NCBI GenBank assembly: GCA_949296115.1
Contig: CASFNR010000001.1
Coordinates: 62,001-126,000, forward strand
Direction of reading: 5' to 3'
From: an uncultured Eubacteriales bacterium
Lineage (GTDB): Bacteria; Bacillota; Clostridia; Oscillospirales; Oscillospiraceae
Length of the DNA stretch: 64,000 bases
How positions within the stretch are numbered: position 1 is the first letter of the stretch; every line of letters starts with the position of its first letter. The translations under genes and the position numbers were made by a program. Below, in pieces: positions 49,015-57,504 of this stretch. The notes below the pieces were generated by a model that worked only from the letters and a program-made list of their open reading frames with translations, had not been told where the DNA came from and did not search any database.

Positions 49015-49043
49015 AATCTATCACATTTTTTTCAGCATGTCAA
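49015..49043 (-). promoter_or_regulatory. Promoter of the valS T-box transcript
   Basis: TTGACA (perfect) and TAGATT are separated by 17 nt on the minus strand. Transcription would start near 49008. Confidence 0.75.
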
Positions 49044-49104
49044 CAAAAGGAAGCAAATTTGCCCCCTGTTTTCTGCCATCAAATTCTCTTCACAGAATAT
49101 TGAC

Positions 49105-49133
49105 TTGACGCATGGGGGAAAATTTTCTATAAT
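49105..49133 (+). promoter_or_regulatory. Promoter of the glycosyltransferase gene
   Basis: TTGACG, 17 nt and a perfect TATAAT lie about 33 nt before the ATG. The region between 49044 and 49104 shows nothing else. Confidence 0.75.
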
Positions 49134-49165
49134 ATGGGATATTGCCTGAATGGAAGTGAATTGCC

Positions 49166-50122
49166 ATGAAATTGTCCCTGATTGTTCCCTGTTACAATGA
49201 AGGGGAAAATGTCGGCCCTTTTCAGGAGGCCGTCATGCAGGCCTTTCAGGGCTGCGGCTACGACTACGAGCTGATTTTCATCAATGATGGAAGCCGCGAT
49301 GCCACCCTGCACAACCTAAAAAAGCTTTACGCCGCCCAAAAATGCCCGGTCAAGGTAATCTCTTTTTCCAGGAACTTTGGGAAAGAGGCGGGGCTTTACG
49401 CCGGACTTCAGTATGCGGACGGAGACTATATTGCCCTGATTGACGCCGATTTGCAGCAGCGGCCGGAAATCGTTCGGAATATGGTAGAAATTCTGGATAC
49501 CCAGCCGCAATATGATGTTGTGGCAGCCTACCAGGACCGGCGGGGAGAAGGAAAGGTGCTCTCCTTCTTCAAAAAGAGCTTTTACTGGATCATCAATCGG
49601 CTGTCCGACGTTACCTTGCAGGCAGACGCCAGCGATTTCCGGACCTTCCGCAGAAGCGTGCGGGACAGCATCCTGGAGCTGACGGAATATCACCGGTTCT
49701 CCAAAGGAATTTTCGCCTGGGTGGGATACGATACCTGCTTCATCCCCTACACTGCCTGCGAACGGGCCTCCGGCACTTCCAAATGGAATTTCTGGAAACT
49801 GACGGAGTACGCCATTGAGGGGATTATCGGCTATTCCACCGCGCCGCTCCGTCTGGCGACCGTCCTTGGCTGCGTCTCCGGCGTCGGTGCGGTTTTGTAC
49901 CTGATTTCCGTATTGCTGGAGAAGATTTTCCGTGGAATTGATGTCCCCGGGTATGCAACCATTATCGTTCTGATCCTGTTCTTTGGTTCCGTCCAGCTGT
50001 TCTGCACCGGAATCATTGGAGAGTATGTGGGCAGGACCTTCGAGCAGAGCAAAAATCGTCCGGTTTATCTTGCAAAAGAAATTCTCCTGTACGGCGACGA
50101 ATCCAAAACAAAAACAGAATAA
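49166..50122 (+). CDS. GT2 polyprenyl-phosphate glycosyltransferase (GtrB/DPM1-like)
   Basis: The 318-residue protein has an N-terminal GT-A domain (LSLIVPCYNEGENV, FINDGSRDAT, DADLQQRPEI) and two C-terminal membrane helices (about 230-258 and 268-292), the layout of bactoprenol glucosyltransferases. It probably transfers a hexose from a nucleotide sugar to undecaprenyl phosphate, supplying a flippase for cell-envelope or teichoic-acid glycosylation. No partner flippase or transferase gene is adjacent. The gene is a single unit with promoter and terminator. Confidence 0.9.
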   Translation: MKLSLIVPCYNEGENVGPFQEAVMQAFQGCGYDYELIFINDGSRDATLHNLKKLYAAQKCPVKVISFSRNFGKEAGLYAGLQYADGDYIALIDADLQQRPEIVRNMVEILDTQPQYDVVAAYQDRRGEGKVLSFFKKSFYWIINRLSDVTLQADASDFRTFRRSVRDSILELTEYHRFSKGIFAWVGYDTCFIPYTACERASGTSKWNFWKLTEYAIEGIIGYSTAPLRLATVLGCVSGVGAVLYLISVLLEKIFRGIDVPGYATIIVLILFFGSVQLFCTGIIGEYVGRTFEQSKNRPVYLAKEILLYGDESKTKTE

Positions 50123-50150
50123 AAAAGGGGCTGAACATCAGCCCCTTTTT
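50122..50150 (+). terminator. Terminator of the glycosyltransferase gene
   Basis: AAAAAGGGGCTGA pairs with TCAGCCCCTTTTT over a 3-base loop; the T5 tail (T-run in the second arm) fits. It probably also serves the gene ending at 50155 on the other strand. Confidence 0.85.
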
Positions 50151-50154
50151 CCCG

Positions 50155-50733
50155 TCAATACACATATTTTTTTCCAAATTTCAAGCAGAAAATCACTCCC
50201 AGGCCGGAGAGCAGCATCCCGATAGCGCCCCAAAAGGGAGCGGCCTGCTGGCCGGTTGCGGGCGGCTCCGACACAATGGGATAAATCGTGGGGTAAACCT
50301 GGATATTTCGCTCCGTGTCCATGGGAAGTGTAATTAAAATAGGCCGGAAGGGATAAAATCCTTCAATTGTCTCCTGTTGAACCAGCAAATAGAGTCCATC
50401 GGACAATCCGTAAAATTCTGTACAGCCATCCACATCCAGTTCCTGGGTCAGTCCGTTGGTCTGCACGGCAATTTCCAGGAGCCAGCTGGCCAGTTCCTGG
50501 GAAATCGCATCCGACTGCCGGACAAATCCGCCGCCGTATTCGGTTCTGAGCTGGAAGCCCTCCAGCGCCGCATCTCCCACCTGGTAGAGCGTAACTGCGC
50601 CGCTGGTTACCGGCAATTCTCCGGCGTCCAGCACCACCCGCATAGAGCCGGTGTCTCCCGAAGCAGCCGCCGGTATTGCCATCCCCAGGACAAGAACCGT
50701 CACACAGCATAACAAGGATAAATGTTTCATCAT
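50155..50733 (-). CDS. Secreted surface protein with sortase-like C-terminus
   Basis: The 192-residue protein has a signal peptide (about 1-25, cut near PAAASG), a beta-rich extracellular part (VTLYQVGDAALEGFQL, SDGLYLLVQQETIEGFYPF) that resembles SpaA/prealbumin-like pilin domains, then PPATG, a hydrophobic helix and KFGKKYVY. PPATG is close to the LPXTG cell-wall sorting signal and is followed by the expected helix and basic tail. No sortase gene is in the window. Function beyond surface anchoring is unknown. Confidence 0.65.
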   Translation of the reverse strand: MMKHLSLLCCVTVLVLGMAIPAAASGDTGSMRVVLDAGELPVTSGAVTLYQVGDAALEGFQLRTEYGGGFVRQSDAISQELASWLLEIAVQTNGLTQELDVDGCTEFYGLSDGLYLLVQQETIEGFYPFRPILITLPMDTERNIQVYPTIYPIVSEPPATGQQAAPFWGAIGMLLSGLGVIFCLKFGKKYVY

Positions 50734-50805
50734 TTGCCTCTCCCCTTTCGTAATCAGCTCCTGTATTATATCGGCTTTGAGGAAAAGATTCCGTCGAAGA
50801 GAGCA

Positions 50806-50835
50806 TGAGCCGCGGCAGAAATGCGCCGCGGCTCA
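50806..50835 (-). terminator. Possible weak terminator after the aminotransferase gene
   Basis: TGAGCCGCGGC and GCCGCGGCTCA form an 11-bp perfect stem after the aminotransferase stop, but there is no T-run on the minus side. It may be a pause or transcript-stability element. Confidence 0.4.
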
Positions 50836-50858
50836 AAATATTATTTCACAGGTCCATT

Positions 50859-52082
50859 TTATTTCACAGGTTCCGTCTGAATGTGCATCACTTGGCGCTG
50901 ATACACGGAGATTCCCCGTGCCAATACATCCATTGCCCGCTCCAGATCCTGCTGTTTCAGAACGTAGGCAATCCGCACCTCATTGATGCCCTTGCCGGGG
51001 GTTTCGTAGAAGGGTGCGCCGGGGGCAAACATCACCGTGTCGCCATGGTCGTTGAACTTCTCCAGCAGCCAGCGCTGGAACTTGTCGGCGTCGTCCACCG
51101 GCAGGCTTGCCATCACATAGAAGGCACCCATGGGCTCCTCCACCACCACACCGGGAATCATCCGCAGCTTCCGGATGACCGTATCCCGGCGCAGGCGATA
51201 TTCCTCCTTGGACTTCTGGAAGAAGCCGCTGTCCACATTATACAGCGCCGCTGCGCCAAACTGGTCAATGGTGGCAACCGCCAGCCGGGACTGGCAGAAC
51301 TTCAGCAGCGCCTGCTGCAGTTCCTTGTTCCTGGTGACAACGCAGCCTACCCGGGCGCCGCAGGCGGAGAACCGCTTGGAAACCGAGTCAATCAGCACCA
51401 GGTTTTCGTCAATGTCCCGGAACTTTGCCATGGTTGGGACGCCAAACTTTTCGTCATAGCAGAATTCCCGGTAAACCTCATCGCAAATCAGGAACAGGTC
51501 CCGTTCCTTCGCTACGTCCGCAATCATCCGCATTTCCGATTCATTCAGTACCACACCCGTGGGATTGCCGGGATTGGTCACCAGAATGGCCCGGGTATTC
51601 TTGGTAATCAGGCTCTCAATCCGGTCCCGGTAAGCGTAGCGGTAGCCCTCCCAGGGATTGGTGGGCAGGGCGCGGATCACGCCGCCGGCCGCATGAACGA
51701 AGGTGGTGTAGTTGGGATAGTAAGGCTCCGGAATGATTACCTCCGTATAGGGGTCAAGAATGCTCAGGCAGGTCAGGAGCAGCGCCTCGCTTCCTCCGGT
51801 GGTAACCAGAATATCATCGGCATCCAGGTCCACATTCAAAGTCTTATAATATTTCTGAATGGCATCGATCAGAATGGGCATGCCGGGAGACGCCTCATAT
51901 TCCAGGGTCTTCTCCCGGAACTCCCGCACCGCATCGTAAAACGCCTGGGGGGTCGGCAAGTCCGGCTGACCAATATTCAGATGGAAAATCCGTTTGCCCT
52001 CCTTCTGGGCGGCAACCGCCAAAGGATGAAACTTCCGCATGGGAGAAGGTTCACAACGGTTTGCATTGATAGATATCTTCAT
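50859..52082 (-). CDS. PLP-dependent class I/II aminotransferase
   Basis: The 407-residue protein belongs to the aspartate/alanine aminotransferase fold type I group. The PLP Lys lies in SVSKRFSACGARVG near 245, with IPEPYYPNYTTF upstream and NPGNPTGVVLNESEM near 175. The ATG at 52082 follows GGAGGT; an in-frame start six codons upstream has no site. The AGCS symporter gene lies 26 nt upstream on the same strand, so alanine or a related amino acid is a plausible substrate, but this is inference. Confidence 0.85.
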   Translation of the reverse strand: MKISINANRCEPSPMRKFHPLAVAAQKEGKRIFHLNIGQPDLPTPQAFYDAVREFREKTLEYEASPGMPILIDAIQKYYKTLNVDLDADDILVTTGGSEALLLTCLSILDPYTEVIIPEPYYPNYTTFVHAAGGVIRALPTNPWEGYRYAYRDRIESLITKNTRAILVTNPGNPTGVVLNESEMRMIADVAKERDLFLICDEVYREFCYDEKFGVPTMAKFRDIDENLVLIDSVSKRFSACGARVGCVVTRNKELQQALLKFCQSRLAVATIDQFGAAALYNVDSGFFQKSKEEYRLRRDTVIRKLRMIPGVVVEEPMGAFYVMASLPVDDADKFQRWLLEKFNDHGDTVMFAPGAPFYETPGKGINEVRIAYVLKQQDLERAMDVLARGISVYQRQVMHIQTEPVK

Positions 52083-52108
52083 AATTACCTCCACTGACAC
52101 AAAACGTG

Positions 52109-53461
52109 TCAGATTTTATATTCTTTTGTAAGGCGAACCACTTCTGAAGACAAGGAAAAAACTGCAATCAGATTTGGAATCACCATCACTCCGTTGACCA
52201 ATTCCGCAATTTGCCAGACCGTGCCGGTGTCCATCACGGCGCTGAACAGGATGGCCGCCGTCTGAATCAGAGCGAATTTCTTCCAGGTGCCTTTTCCGAA
52301 CAGGAAATCCGCACACCGGGCTCCATAGAGTCCCCATCCCAGAACCGTGGCAATGGCAAAACTGCAGAGCGCCCCGGTCAGGAAAAACCCTGCCGCTCCC
52401 CCGTAGACCGTCTCAAAGGCCTGGGTTGTCAGCTCCGGTCCGGAATCAACGCCGTAGGCAATCGGCACGCCGCTTACCAGGATCACAAAGGCGGTGAGAC
52501 TGCAGATAACAATGGTGTCCAGAAAGACTTCAATCATGCCCATCAGGCCCTGAGAAACCGGGTGATCGACCTCCGCACCGGCATGGGCAATGGCTGCCGT
52601 TCCCATTCCAGCTTCGTTGGTAAAGACGCCTCTGCTGCATCCGACCCGCAACGTCTGGAAGGCAGACCCCAGAGCACCGCCGGTCACCGCTTTGGGCGAA
52701 AAAGCGCCGCTGACAATCTGCCGGAAGGCATCCGCAATCGCATCCGCCCGGACAATGAGAACCACAACGCAAAGCAGAATATACACGCCAGCCGTTATCG
52801 GCACAATCCGTTGGGCCGCCGCCCCGATTCTTCTGGCCCCGCCGAGCAGAAGCGTGCCGACCACGCCGGCCAGAATCACACCAATCAGAAGATTACTCCA
52901 AAAGGTAACCTGGAAACCGCCGCTTCTCAGCAAATGATTCACACTGCTGACCACACTGTTGATCTGAGCTGCATTTCCAACGCCGAAGGCCGCCGTCACT
53001 CCACACAAACAGTAGAAAACGCTGAGCCAGCGGAACCGGCTTCCCAGCCCGTTGGCAATCACATACATCGGGCCGCCGGCATATCCGTCGGGTCCTGGGA
53101 TCCGGTAGCGGACAGCCAGTGTAACCTCTGCGAATTTTGTCGCCATACCCAGGATTCCGCAGATCCACATCCAGAAGATCGCTCCAGGGCCGCCCAGGCA
53201 GATCGCCCCCGCTACGCCCACCAGATTCCCCGTTCCAACAGTACCTGCCAGCGCTGTGCAGAGAGCCTGAAAGCCGGAGGTTCCCGTCTGCCTGTCCGAC
53301 ACCTGAAACAGCTGGCGGCAGAACATCCTCCACGCCCTGGGGAACATCGTAATCTGATTGAATCGCAGCCGGACGGTAAGATAGATGCCGATCGCCAGAA
53401 TCAGGATCAATGCAGGCGCACCCCAGACGGCGGCATAAAGCACACGCAGACAATTGGCCAT
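52109..53461 (-). CDS. AGCS family alanine/glycine:sodium symporter
   Basis: The 450-residue protein has about 10 membrane helices and AGCS family motifs: GTVGTGNLVGVAGAICLGGPGAIFWMW, FTNEAGMGTAAIAHA, VILVSGVPIAYGVDSG (shortened spans). The family imports alanine or glycine with sodium. It lies upstream of the aminotransferase gene in one transcript. A terminator and a long A/T stretch separate it from the ArsC-like gene. Confidence 0.9.
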   Translation of the reverse strand: MANCLRVLYAAVWGAPALILILAIGIYLTVRLRFNQITMFPRAWRMFCRQLFQVSDRQTGTSGFQALCTALAGTVGTGNLVGVAGAICLGGPGAIFWMWICGILGMATKFAEVTLAVRYRIPGPDGYAGGPMYVIANGLGSRFRWLSVFYCLCGVTAAFGVGNAAQINSVVSSVNHLLRSGGFQVTFWSNLLIGVILAGVVGTLLLGGARRIGAAAQRIVPITAGVYILLCVVVLIVRADAIADAFRQIVSGAFSPKAVTGGALGSAFQTLRVGCSRGVFTNEAGMGTAAIAHAGAEVDHPVSQGLMGMIEVFLDTIVICSLTAFVILVSGVPIAYGVDSGPELTTQAFETVYGGAAGFFLTGALCSFAIATVLGWGLYGARCADFLFGKGTWKKFALIQTAAILFSAVMDTGTVWQIAELVNGVMVIPNLIAVFSLSSEVVRLTKEYKI

Positions 53462-53527
53462 GATGTCCTCCTAGAATAACACTATTTGGTAATTTTCGCA
53501 ATACTTAAGTTGAAAAAAACAAAAAAA

Positions 53528-53549
53528 CAGCTCCTGAATTCAGGAACTG
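53528..53549 (-). terminator. Terminator of the truA-arsC-like unit
   Basis: A stem of TCCTGAATTCAGGA with a CAG/CTG outer pair is followed on the minus strand by a T-run (A-tract 53513-53527 on plus). It lies 30 nt after the ArsC-like stop. Confidence 0.75.
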
Positions 53550-53579
53550 CTTTTGTATAATCCGATATTAGGCTGATTT

Positions 53580-53921
53580 TTAGTCCCAGGAAGCCCAGAT
53601 TTCTGGGCAGTACCCCACCGTAGCAAGCTTGCCGTTTCGGACAACCGGCGTTTTCATCAGCAAGGGGTTTTCAAATACATGGTCTTCTTTCGCTCTAACG
53701 TCATCCATATACCGCATCAGGGTGATTTCCGGCGCCTTCCCATTCCAGTCAATGAGATTGTCAATCCCCCCTACCGCCCGCAGGACGCTTTCAAATTCCC
53801 GCGGGGACATGTCGCATCGCTTCAAGTCAATGGACTGGAAGGGAATCCGTCGTTCCTTGAAATAACGCTCCGCTTTCTTTGTGTCGAAGCACTTCGATTT
53901 TCCGAATATCTGAATGTTCAA
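53580..53921 (-). CDS. ArsC/Spx-like thioredoxin-fold protein
   Basis: The 113-residue protein shows the ArsC/Spx/YffB pattern: IFGKSKCFDTKKAERYF with one N-terminal Cys, LRAVGGIDNLIDWNG, NPLLMKTPVV and a GYCPEIW end. There is no CxxC, so this is the single-Cys YffB-like form and not a proven arsenate reductase. The start is TTG at 53921, which overlaps the truA stop (TTGA) behind GGAGG. Confidence 0.8.
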   Translation of the reverse strand: MNIQIFGKSKCFDTKKAERYFKERRIPFQSIDLKRCDMSPREFESVLRAVGGIDNLIDWNGKAPEITLMRYMDDVRAKEDHVFENPLLMKTPVVRNGKLATVGYCPEIWASWD

Positions 53922-54652
53922 TAGAATACCTCCTCCAGGCACAGGCCCTTTGCCGGGGCAAGAAATCCCGCGTCTGCCCGTTTCCCGCCGAATAATTGTG
54001 CAACACTTTCCGGTGAGCGTGTCCCCCGCCCCACTTCAATCAGCGTCCCCACCAGAATCCGAACCATGCTCTGGAGGAACCCGTTGGCTGTGAAATACAA
54101 TTGGATTTCCTCACCTGATGCTCTGATTTCGGCCGTGCGAAGAAAGCGTACTGTAGACTTCTTCATCTTTGCATTGGCGCAGAAGGCAGAGAAATCGTGC
54201 TGTCCTTCCAACAGCGCCGCCGCTTGCATCATAGCCGGAATATCCAGCGGTTCCGGCATCACCGCCACATATCGCCGCTCAAACACACATGGCTTCTGGC
54301 TGTTCCAGATCCGATAGCAATATGTCTTTTCCCTGGCATTCAGCCGGGCATGAAACCGCTCGGAGACATCCCTGCAGGAGTATATGCCGATGTCCTCCGG
54401 CAAATACCTGCGCAGTTCCGCCAGAATGGTCTCCGCTGCCATGGGGTTTTCACAGTGGAAATTGGCAACCTGCCCCCGGGCATGAACGCCGGCATCGGTG
54501 CGTCCGCTTCCGGTGATCTCGATCGGTTCTCCCAGAATTCTGGACAGCACAGTCTCCAGCTTTCCCTGGATGGTATCCTCCTTGCCGGGCAGCCGCTGCC
54601 ATCCACGGTACCTTGTTCCATCGTAGCAAAGATCAAGCCGCAGATTCCTCAT
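53918..54652 (-). CDS. tRNA pseudouridine synthase A (second copy)
   Basis: This 244-residue TruA has the catalytic Asp in GSGRTDAGVHARGQ near residue 52 and the usual FLQSMVRILVGTLIEVGRG segment. It is distinct from the copy at 29545-30324 in length and sequence. Whether both have the same tRNA sites cannot be judged. Start MRNLRLDLCYDG follows GGAAG; it overlaps the 42-aa gene upstream by 20 nt and the ArsC-like gene by 4 nt. Confidence 0.88.
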   Translation of the reverse strand: MRNLRLDLCYDGTRYRGWQRLPGKEDTIQGKLETVLSRILGEPIEITGSGRTDAGVHARGQVANFHCENPMAAETILAELRRYLPEDIGIYSCRDVSERFHARLNAREKTYCYRIWNSQKPCVFERRYVAVMPEPLDIPAMMQAAALLEGQHDFSAFCANAKMKKSTVRFLRTAEIRASGEEIQLYFTANGFLQSMVRILVGTLIEVGRGTRSPESVAQLFGGKRADAGFLAPAKGLCLEEVFY

Positions 54653-54761
54653 ATTCTTCCAGTTCCTCCCTTGCTTCCTGCTCCGTGTCCGCAGAGAACA
54701 GGAAATTTCCCCGCAGGTCATATACCTGAACATGACCGCCTACATTCCGCATCTGAAACAT
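54633..54761 (-). CDS. Small 42-aa protein upstream of truA
   Basis: A 42-codon frame starts MFQMRNVGGHVQVYDLRGNF and ends LEEYEESAA. Residues 11-24 form a beta-hairpin-like V-x-V-Y-D-x-x-G-x-F-L-F-S-A-D segment followed by a helical acidic tail. It overlaps the truA start by 20 nt, so the two are probably coupled. AAGGG lies about 10 nt before its ATG. I recall similar short genes next to truA in related Clostridia but cannot name the family; unverified. Confidence 0.55.
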   Translation of the reverse strand: MFQMRNVGGHVQVYDLRGNFLFSADTEQEAREELEEYEESAA

Positions 54762-54945
54762 CTGTCATCGCCCTTTCCTTTGCTTTGTAATGACAGTGTA
54801 GCAGATTAAATATCCAATAAACCGTACTATATATGGCTGCTCCCGCAGATTTAAAAAATGGCGCCGTAAAATGGAAAATACCGCTGGACAGAACGACTTG
54901 ATTCGTGCTAGAATACCGGGGCAACGTGAAAGGACGTGACGGAAT

Positions 54946-56322
54946 ATGTCTCAGAAACCGGCACTGACCCAGATCACCGAAGGGGTAATCTGGAAGCAGC
55001 TGCTGCAATTCTTTTTCCCCATCCTGCTGGGCACCTTTTTCCAGCAGATGTACAACACAGTAGACACCATCATCGTGGGCCGTGCCGTGGGTACCCAGGC
55101 CCTGGCGGCAGTTGGCGCCACCGCAGCGCTGATCAATCTGATCAACGGCTTTTTTATCGGACTGAGCACCGGGGCAACCGTGCTTCTCTCCCAGTCCTAC
55201 GGCGCCCGCAACCGGCAGGGCGTACACGATGCCCTGCACACCGGGATTGCCCTATCCATTGTCCTCGGCGTTCTCACCGCCCTGATGGGCATCCTTGCCG
55301 GCCCGACCATACTGCAGCTGATGGGGACCCCGGAAAACTGCATGGCCGATGCCAAACAGTATGTTCAGATTTATTTCTGCGGCGCCGTGGCTTCCATGAT
55401 CTATAACATGGGCTCCGGAATTCTCCGGGCGATGGGCGATTCCCGCCGTCCGCTGATATTCCTGATTGCAGCCTGTTTCGTGAACATCCTGGCAGACTTG
55501 CTGTGTGTCGTGGTTCTGGGAATGGGGGTCGCCGGCGCAGCCGTGGCAACCGTGGCATCCCAGGTTGTAAGTGCCGCCCTTGTGCTGCTGGTTCTCAGGA
55601 AGCAGCCCGAGGAAATCCGTCTGAGATGGAAGTCCCTTCGGATTCACGGCAGCCTGCTCCGCCGGATTCTCCTTGTGGGTGTTCCCGCCGGGCTGCAGTT
55701 CATCACCTTCGACCTGGCCAACGTGCTGATCCAGTCGGGCATCAATTCCTTCGGCGACGTTACTGTGGCCGCCTGGACTGCTTACATCAAGACCGATGCG
55801 CTGACCTGGCAGATTTCCGGTGCTTTCGGCGTATCCATTACCACTTTTGTTGGGCAGAACTTCGGCGCCCAGAAATATGACCGCATCCGCAGGGGTGTCT
55901 GGGTGTGTATGGGGATGAGTGTATCCCTGATCGCTGCCCTCAGCATTCTGGTGCTGACGTTCCGCAGCTTCATTCTCGGCATTTATACCACAGACCCGGA
56001 GGTAATCCAGGTGGGCGCCTCAGTCATGCTTTGGATTGTTCCATTCAACGCGGTTTTCATGCCCGTGGAAGTCTTTGCCGGAACCATGCGGGGCACCGGA
56101 TATTCCGTGATGCCCACCGTAATTACCTGCACCTGCGTGTGCGTGTTCCGGGTTCTGTGGATATTGATTCTGGTCAGCCGGTGGCACACGATTTTCATGC
56201 TGGCGCTGGCTTACCCCCTCAGCTGGGTGCTGTGTGCGGCAGTCTTTACCATCGCCTACTTCCGGGGAACCTGGCTGCGAAAGCGCATTGCGGTCCATGG
56301 GATGGACCCAGAACCAGTATAA
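54946..56322 (+). CDS. MATE family multidrug/cation efflux protein
   Basis: This MATE exporter of 458 residues has 12 predicted helices in two similar halves; the start LTQITEGVIWKQLLQFFFPI and MYNTVDTIIVGRAVG are typical of NorM/DinF-type clostridial MATEs. A possible promoter TGGACA-18-TAGAAT lies about 35 nt upstream. AAGGACG precedes the ATG. The substrate cannot be predicted. Confidence 0.92.
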   Translation: MSQKPALTQITEGVIWKQLLQFFFPILLGTFFQQMYNTVDTIIVGRAVGTQALAAVGATAALINLINGFFIGLSTGATVLLSQSYGARNRQGVHDALHTGIALSIVLGVLTALMGILAGPTILQLMGTPENCMADAKQYVQIYFCGAVASMIYNMGSGILRAMGDSRRPLIFLIAACFVNILADLLCVVVLGMGVAGAAVATVASQVVSAALVLLVLRKQPEEIRLRWKSLRIHGSLLRRILLVGVPAGLQFITFDLANVLIQSGINSFGDVTVAAWTAYIKTDALTWQISGAFGVSITTFVGQNFGAQKYDRIRRGVWVCMGMSVSLIAALSILVLTFRSFILGIYTTDPEVIQVGASVMLWIVPFNAVFMPVEVFAGTMRGTGYSVMPTVITCTCVCVFRVLWILILVSRWHTIFMLALAYPLSWVLCAAVFTIAYFRGTWLRKRIAVHGMDPEPV

Positions 56323-56331
56323 TAGAAAAAA

Positions 56332-56373
56332 GCGCGGATGGGAAGTCTTTTTTGATTCCCTCCGCGCAATTTT
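56332..56373. terminator. Terminator between MATE and hydrolase genes
   Basis: GCGCGGATGGGAA pairs with TTCCCTCCGCGC with one bulge, loop rich in T, followed by ATTTTC. It lies between convergent genes ending at 56322 and 56378. Confidence 0.7.
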
Positions 56374-56377
56374 CATT

Positions 56378-57310
56378 TCAGGCAAAGAGTTTGCTTTCCA
56401 TCCAATGGAGCGTATCCGTCCAGATTTCATCCCGGTTGATCTCGTTCAGCACTTCATGGCGGCACAGCGGATATATTTTGGTAGTAACATCCAAAACGCC
56501 GGTTTCCCGAAACGCCTGTGCGGCCTCCTGAACGCCCTTTCCATAGCTTCCAACCGGATCATCCCCTCCGGCGAGGAACAGAATCGGGAGTTCCCGATTC
56601 ATGTTCTCCAAATTTTCTTTTTTCTGGATGAATTCAATTCCTTCCAGCATATCCCGTATCAGCCCGGCGCTGGCTGTGAATCCGCAAAGCGGATTGGCAA
56701 TATAGGCATCCACTACTGCGCTGTCCCGGGTCAGCCAGTCGTAAGCCGTTCGTTTATGCTCGGCCTTCTGATTATACCCGGCAAACATCAGCCGCTGTAA
56801 GAGCGGGCTGGGGCCGGTGGTATCCCGCCGGCTGCACACCTTCTCCAGGACCCCGTGGGCAATGGTGATCACCGTCTCCGGGATCCAGCCGGTTCCGCAG
56901 ATCACCGCAGCGTCAATCCCACTGTCCGGGTGCTGGATCAGCATCGTTCTTGCCATAAAGGAACCCATGGAATGACCAAACAGCACATACGGCAGATCCG
57001 GAAACTCTTTTTGGGTATCCTGGAGCAGCTGGTAACTGTCCTGAACCGCCGTAAACCACCCGCCGTGGAAATAACCCCGGATTCCCCCGCCATTCACCGA
57101 CTGGCCATGGCCCATGTGGTCTTCCGCCACCACCAGGAAACCCTGACTTGCCAGAAACGCGGCGAATCCGTCGTAGCGTTCCACATACTCCGCAATCCCG
57201 TGTACGATCTGACAGACCGCTTTGGGCGTTCCTTCCGGTGACCAACGGCATCCATGAATTTTACCAATTCCATGGGAATCATACCAGAAGTCCCGGCGCA
57301 TTTGGCTCAT
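56378..57310 (-). CDS. Alpha/beta hydrolase (monoacylglycerol lipase-like)
   Basis: The 310-residue protein has the alpha/beta fold: oxyanion segment VHGIAEYVERYDGFA, the nucleophile in GHSMGS near 112, Asp in LFLAGGDDPVG near 250, and His in RHEVLNE near 287. This is the serine hydrolase subfamily of monoacylglycerol lipase/lysophospholipase. No signal peptide, so it is cytoplasmic. Its start overlaps copA by four bases (ATGA), so it is co-transcribed with copper ATPase; a link to copper is not evident. Confidence 0.85.
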   Translation of the reverse strand: MSQMRRDFWYDSHGIGKIHGCRWSPEGTPKAVCQIVHGIAEYVERYDGFAAFLASQGFLVVAEDHMGHGQSVNGGGIRGYFHGGWFTAVQDSYQLLQDTQKEFPDLPYVLFGHSMGSFMARTMLIQHPDSGIDAAVICGTGWIPETVITIAHGVLEKVCSRRDTTGPSPLLQRLMFAGYNQKAEHKRTAYDWLTRDSAVVDAYIANPLCGFTASAGLIRDMLEGIEFIQKKENLENMNRELPILFLAGGDDPVGSYGKGVQEAAQAFRETGVLDVTTKIYPLCRHEVLNEINRDEIWTDTLHWMESKLFA

Positions 57311-57504
57311 CCCTCCACTTCGTATCCGGCGTCTGCAATGGCTTTCTTCAGATCAGCAACCGGAGCGCTGCCGGTAACCGTAACCGTTTTCTCCTCCAGG
57401 CTCACCACCGCATCCTGGGTCCCAGGGACCGCTTTACAGGCCTTTTCCACCGCCGCCTTGCAGTGACCGCACATCATACCATTTACACGAATAACCGTTT
57501 CCAT
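57307..57504 (-). CDS. Nested in-frame CopZ-like copper chaperone (possible)
   Basis: Within copA, an ATG at 57504 starts METVIRVNGMMCGHCKAA, a complete 65-residue CopZ-like HMA protein in the same frame. A perfect AGGAGG (57513-57518) lies 8 nt before it. Such a site inside a coding frame suggests independent translation of a free copper chaperone besides the fused form, in effect a CopZ made from the copA message. This is inferred from the site and domain alone; an ordinary fusion with a chance site is the alternative. Confidence 0.5.
   Translation of the reverse strand: METVIRVNGMMCGHCKAAVEKACKAVPGTQDAVVSLEEKTVTVTGSAPVADLKKAIADAGYEVEG

Noticed and set aside
49100..49133. TTGACT as -35 of the glycosyltransferase promoter
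   Set aside because: Spacing to TATAAT would be 22 nt; TTGACG at 49105 gives 17 nt.
53580..53921. Arsenate reductase function
   Set aside because: Only one cysteine is placed as in YffB/Spx-like proteins and there are no ars genes nearby.
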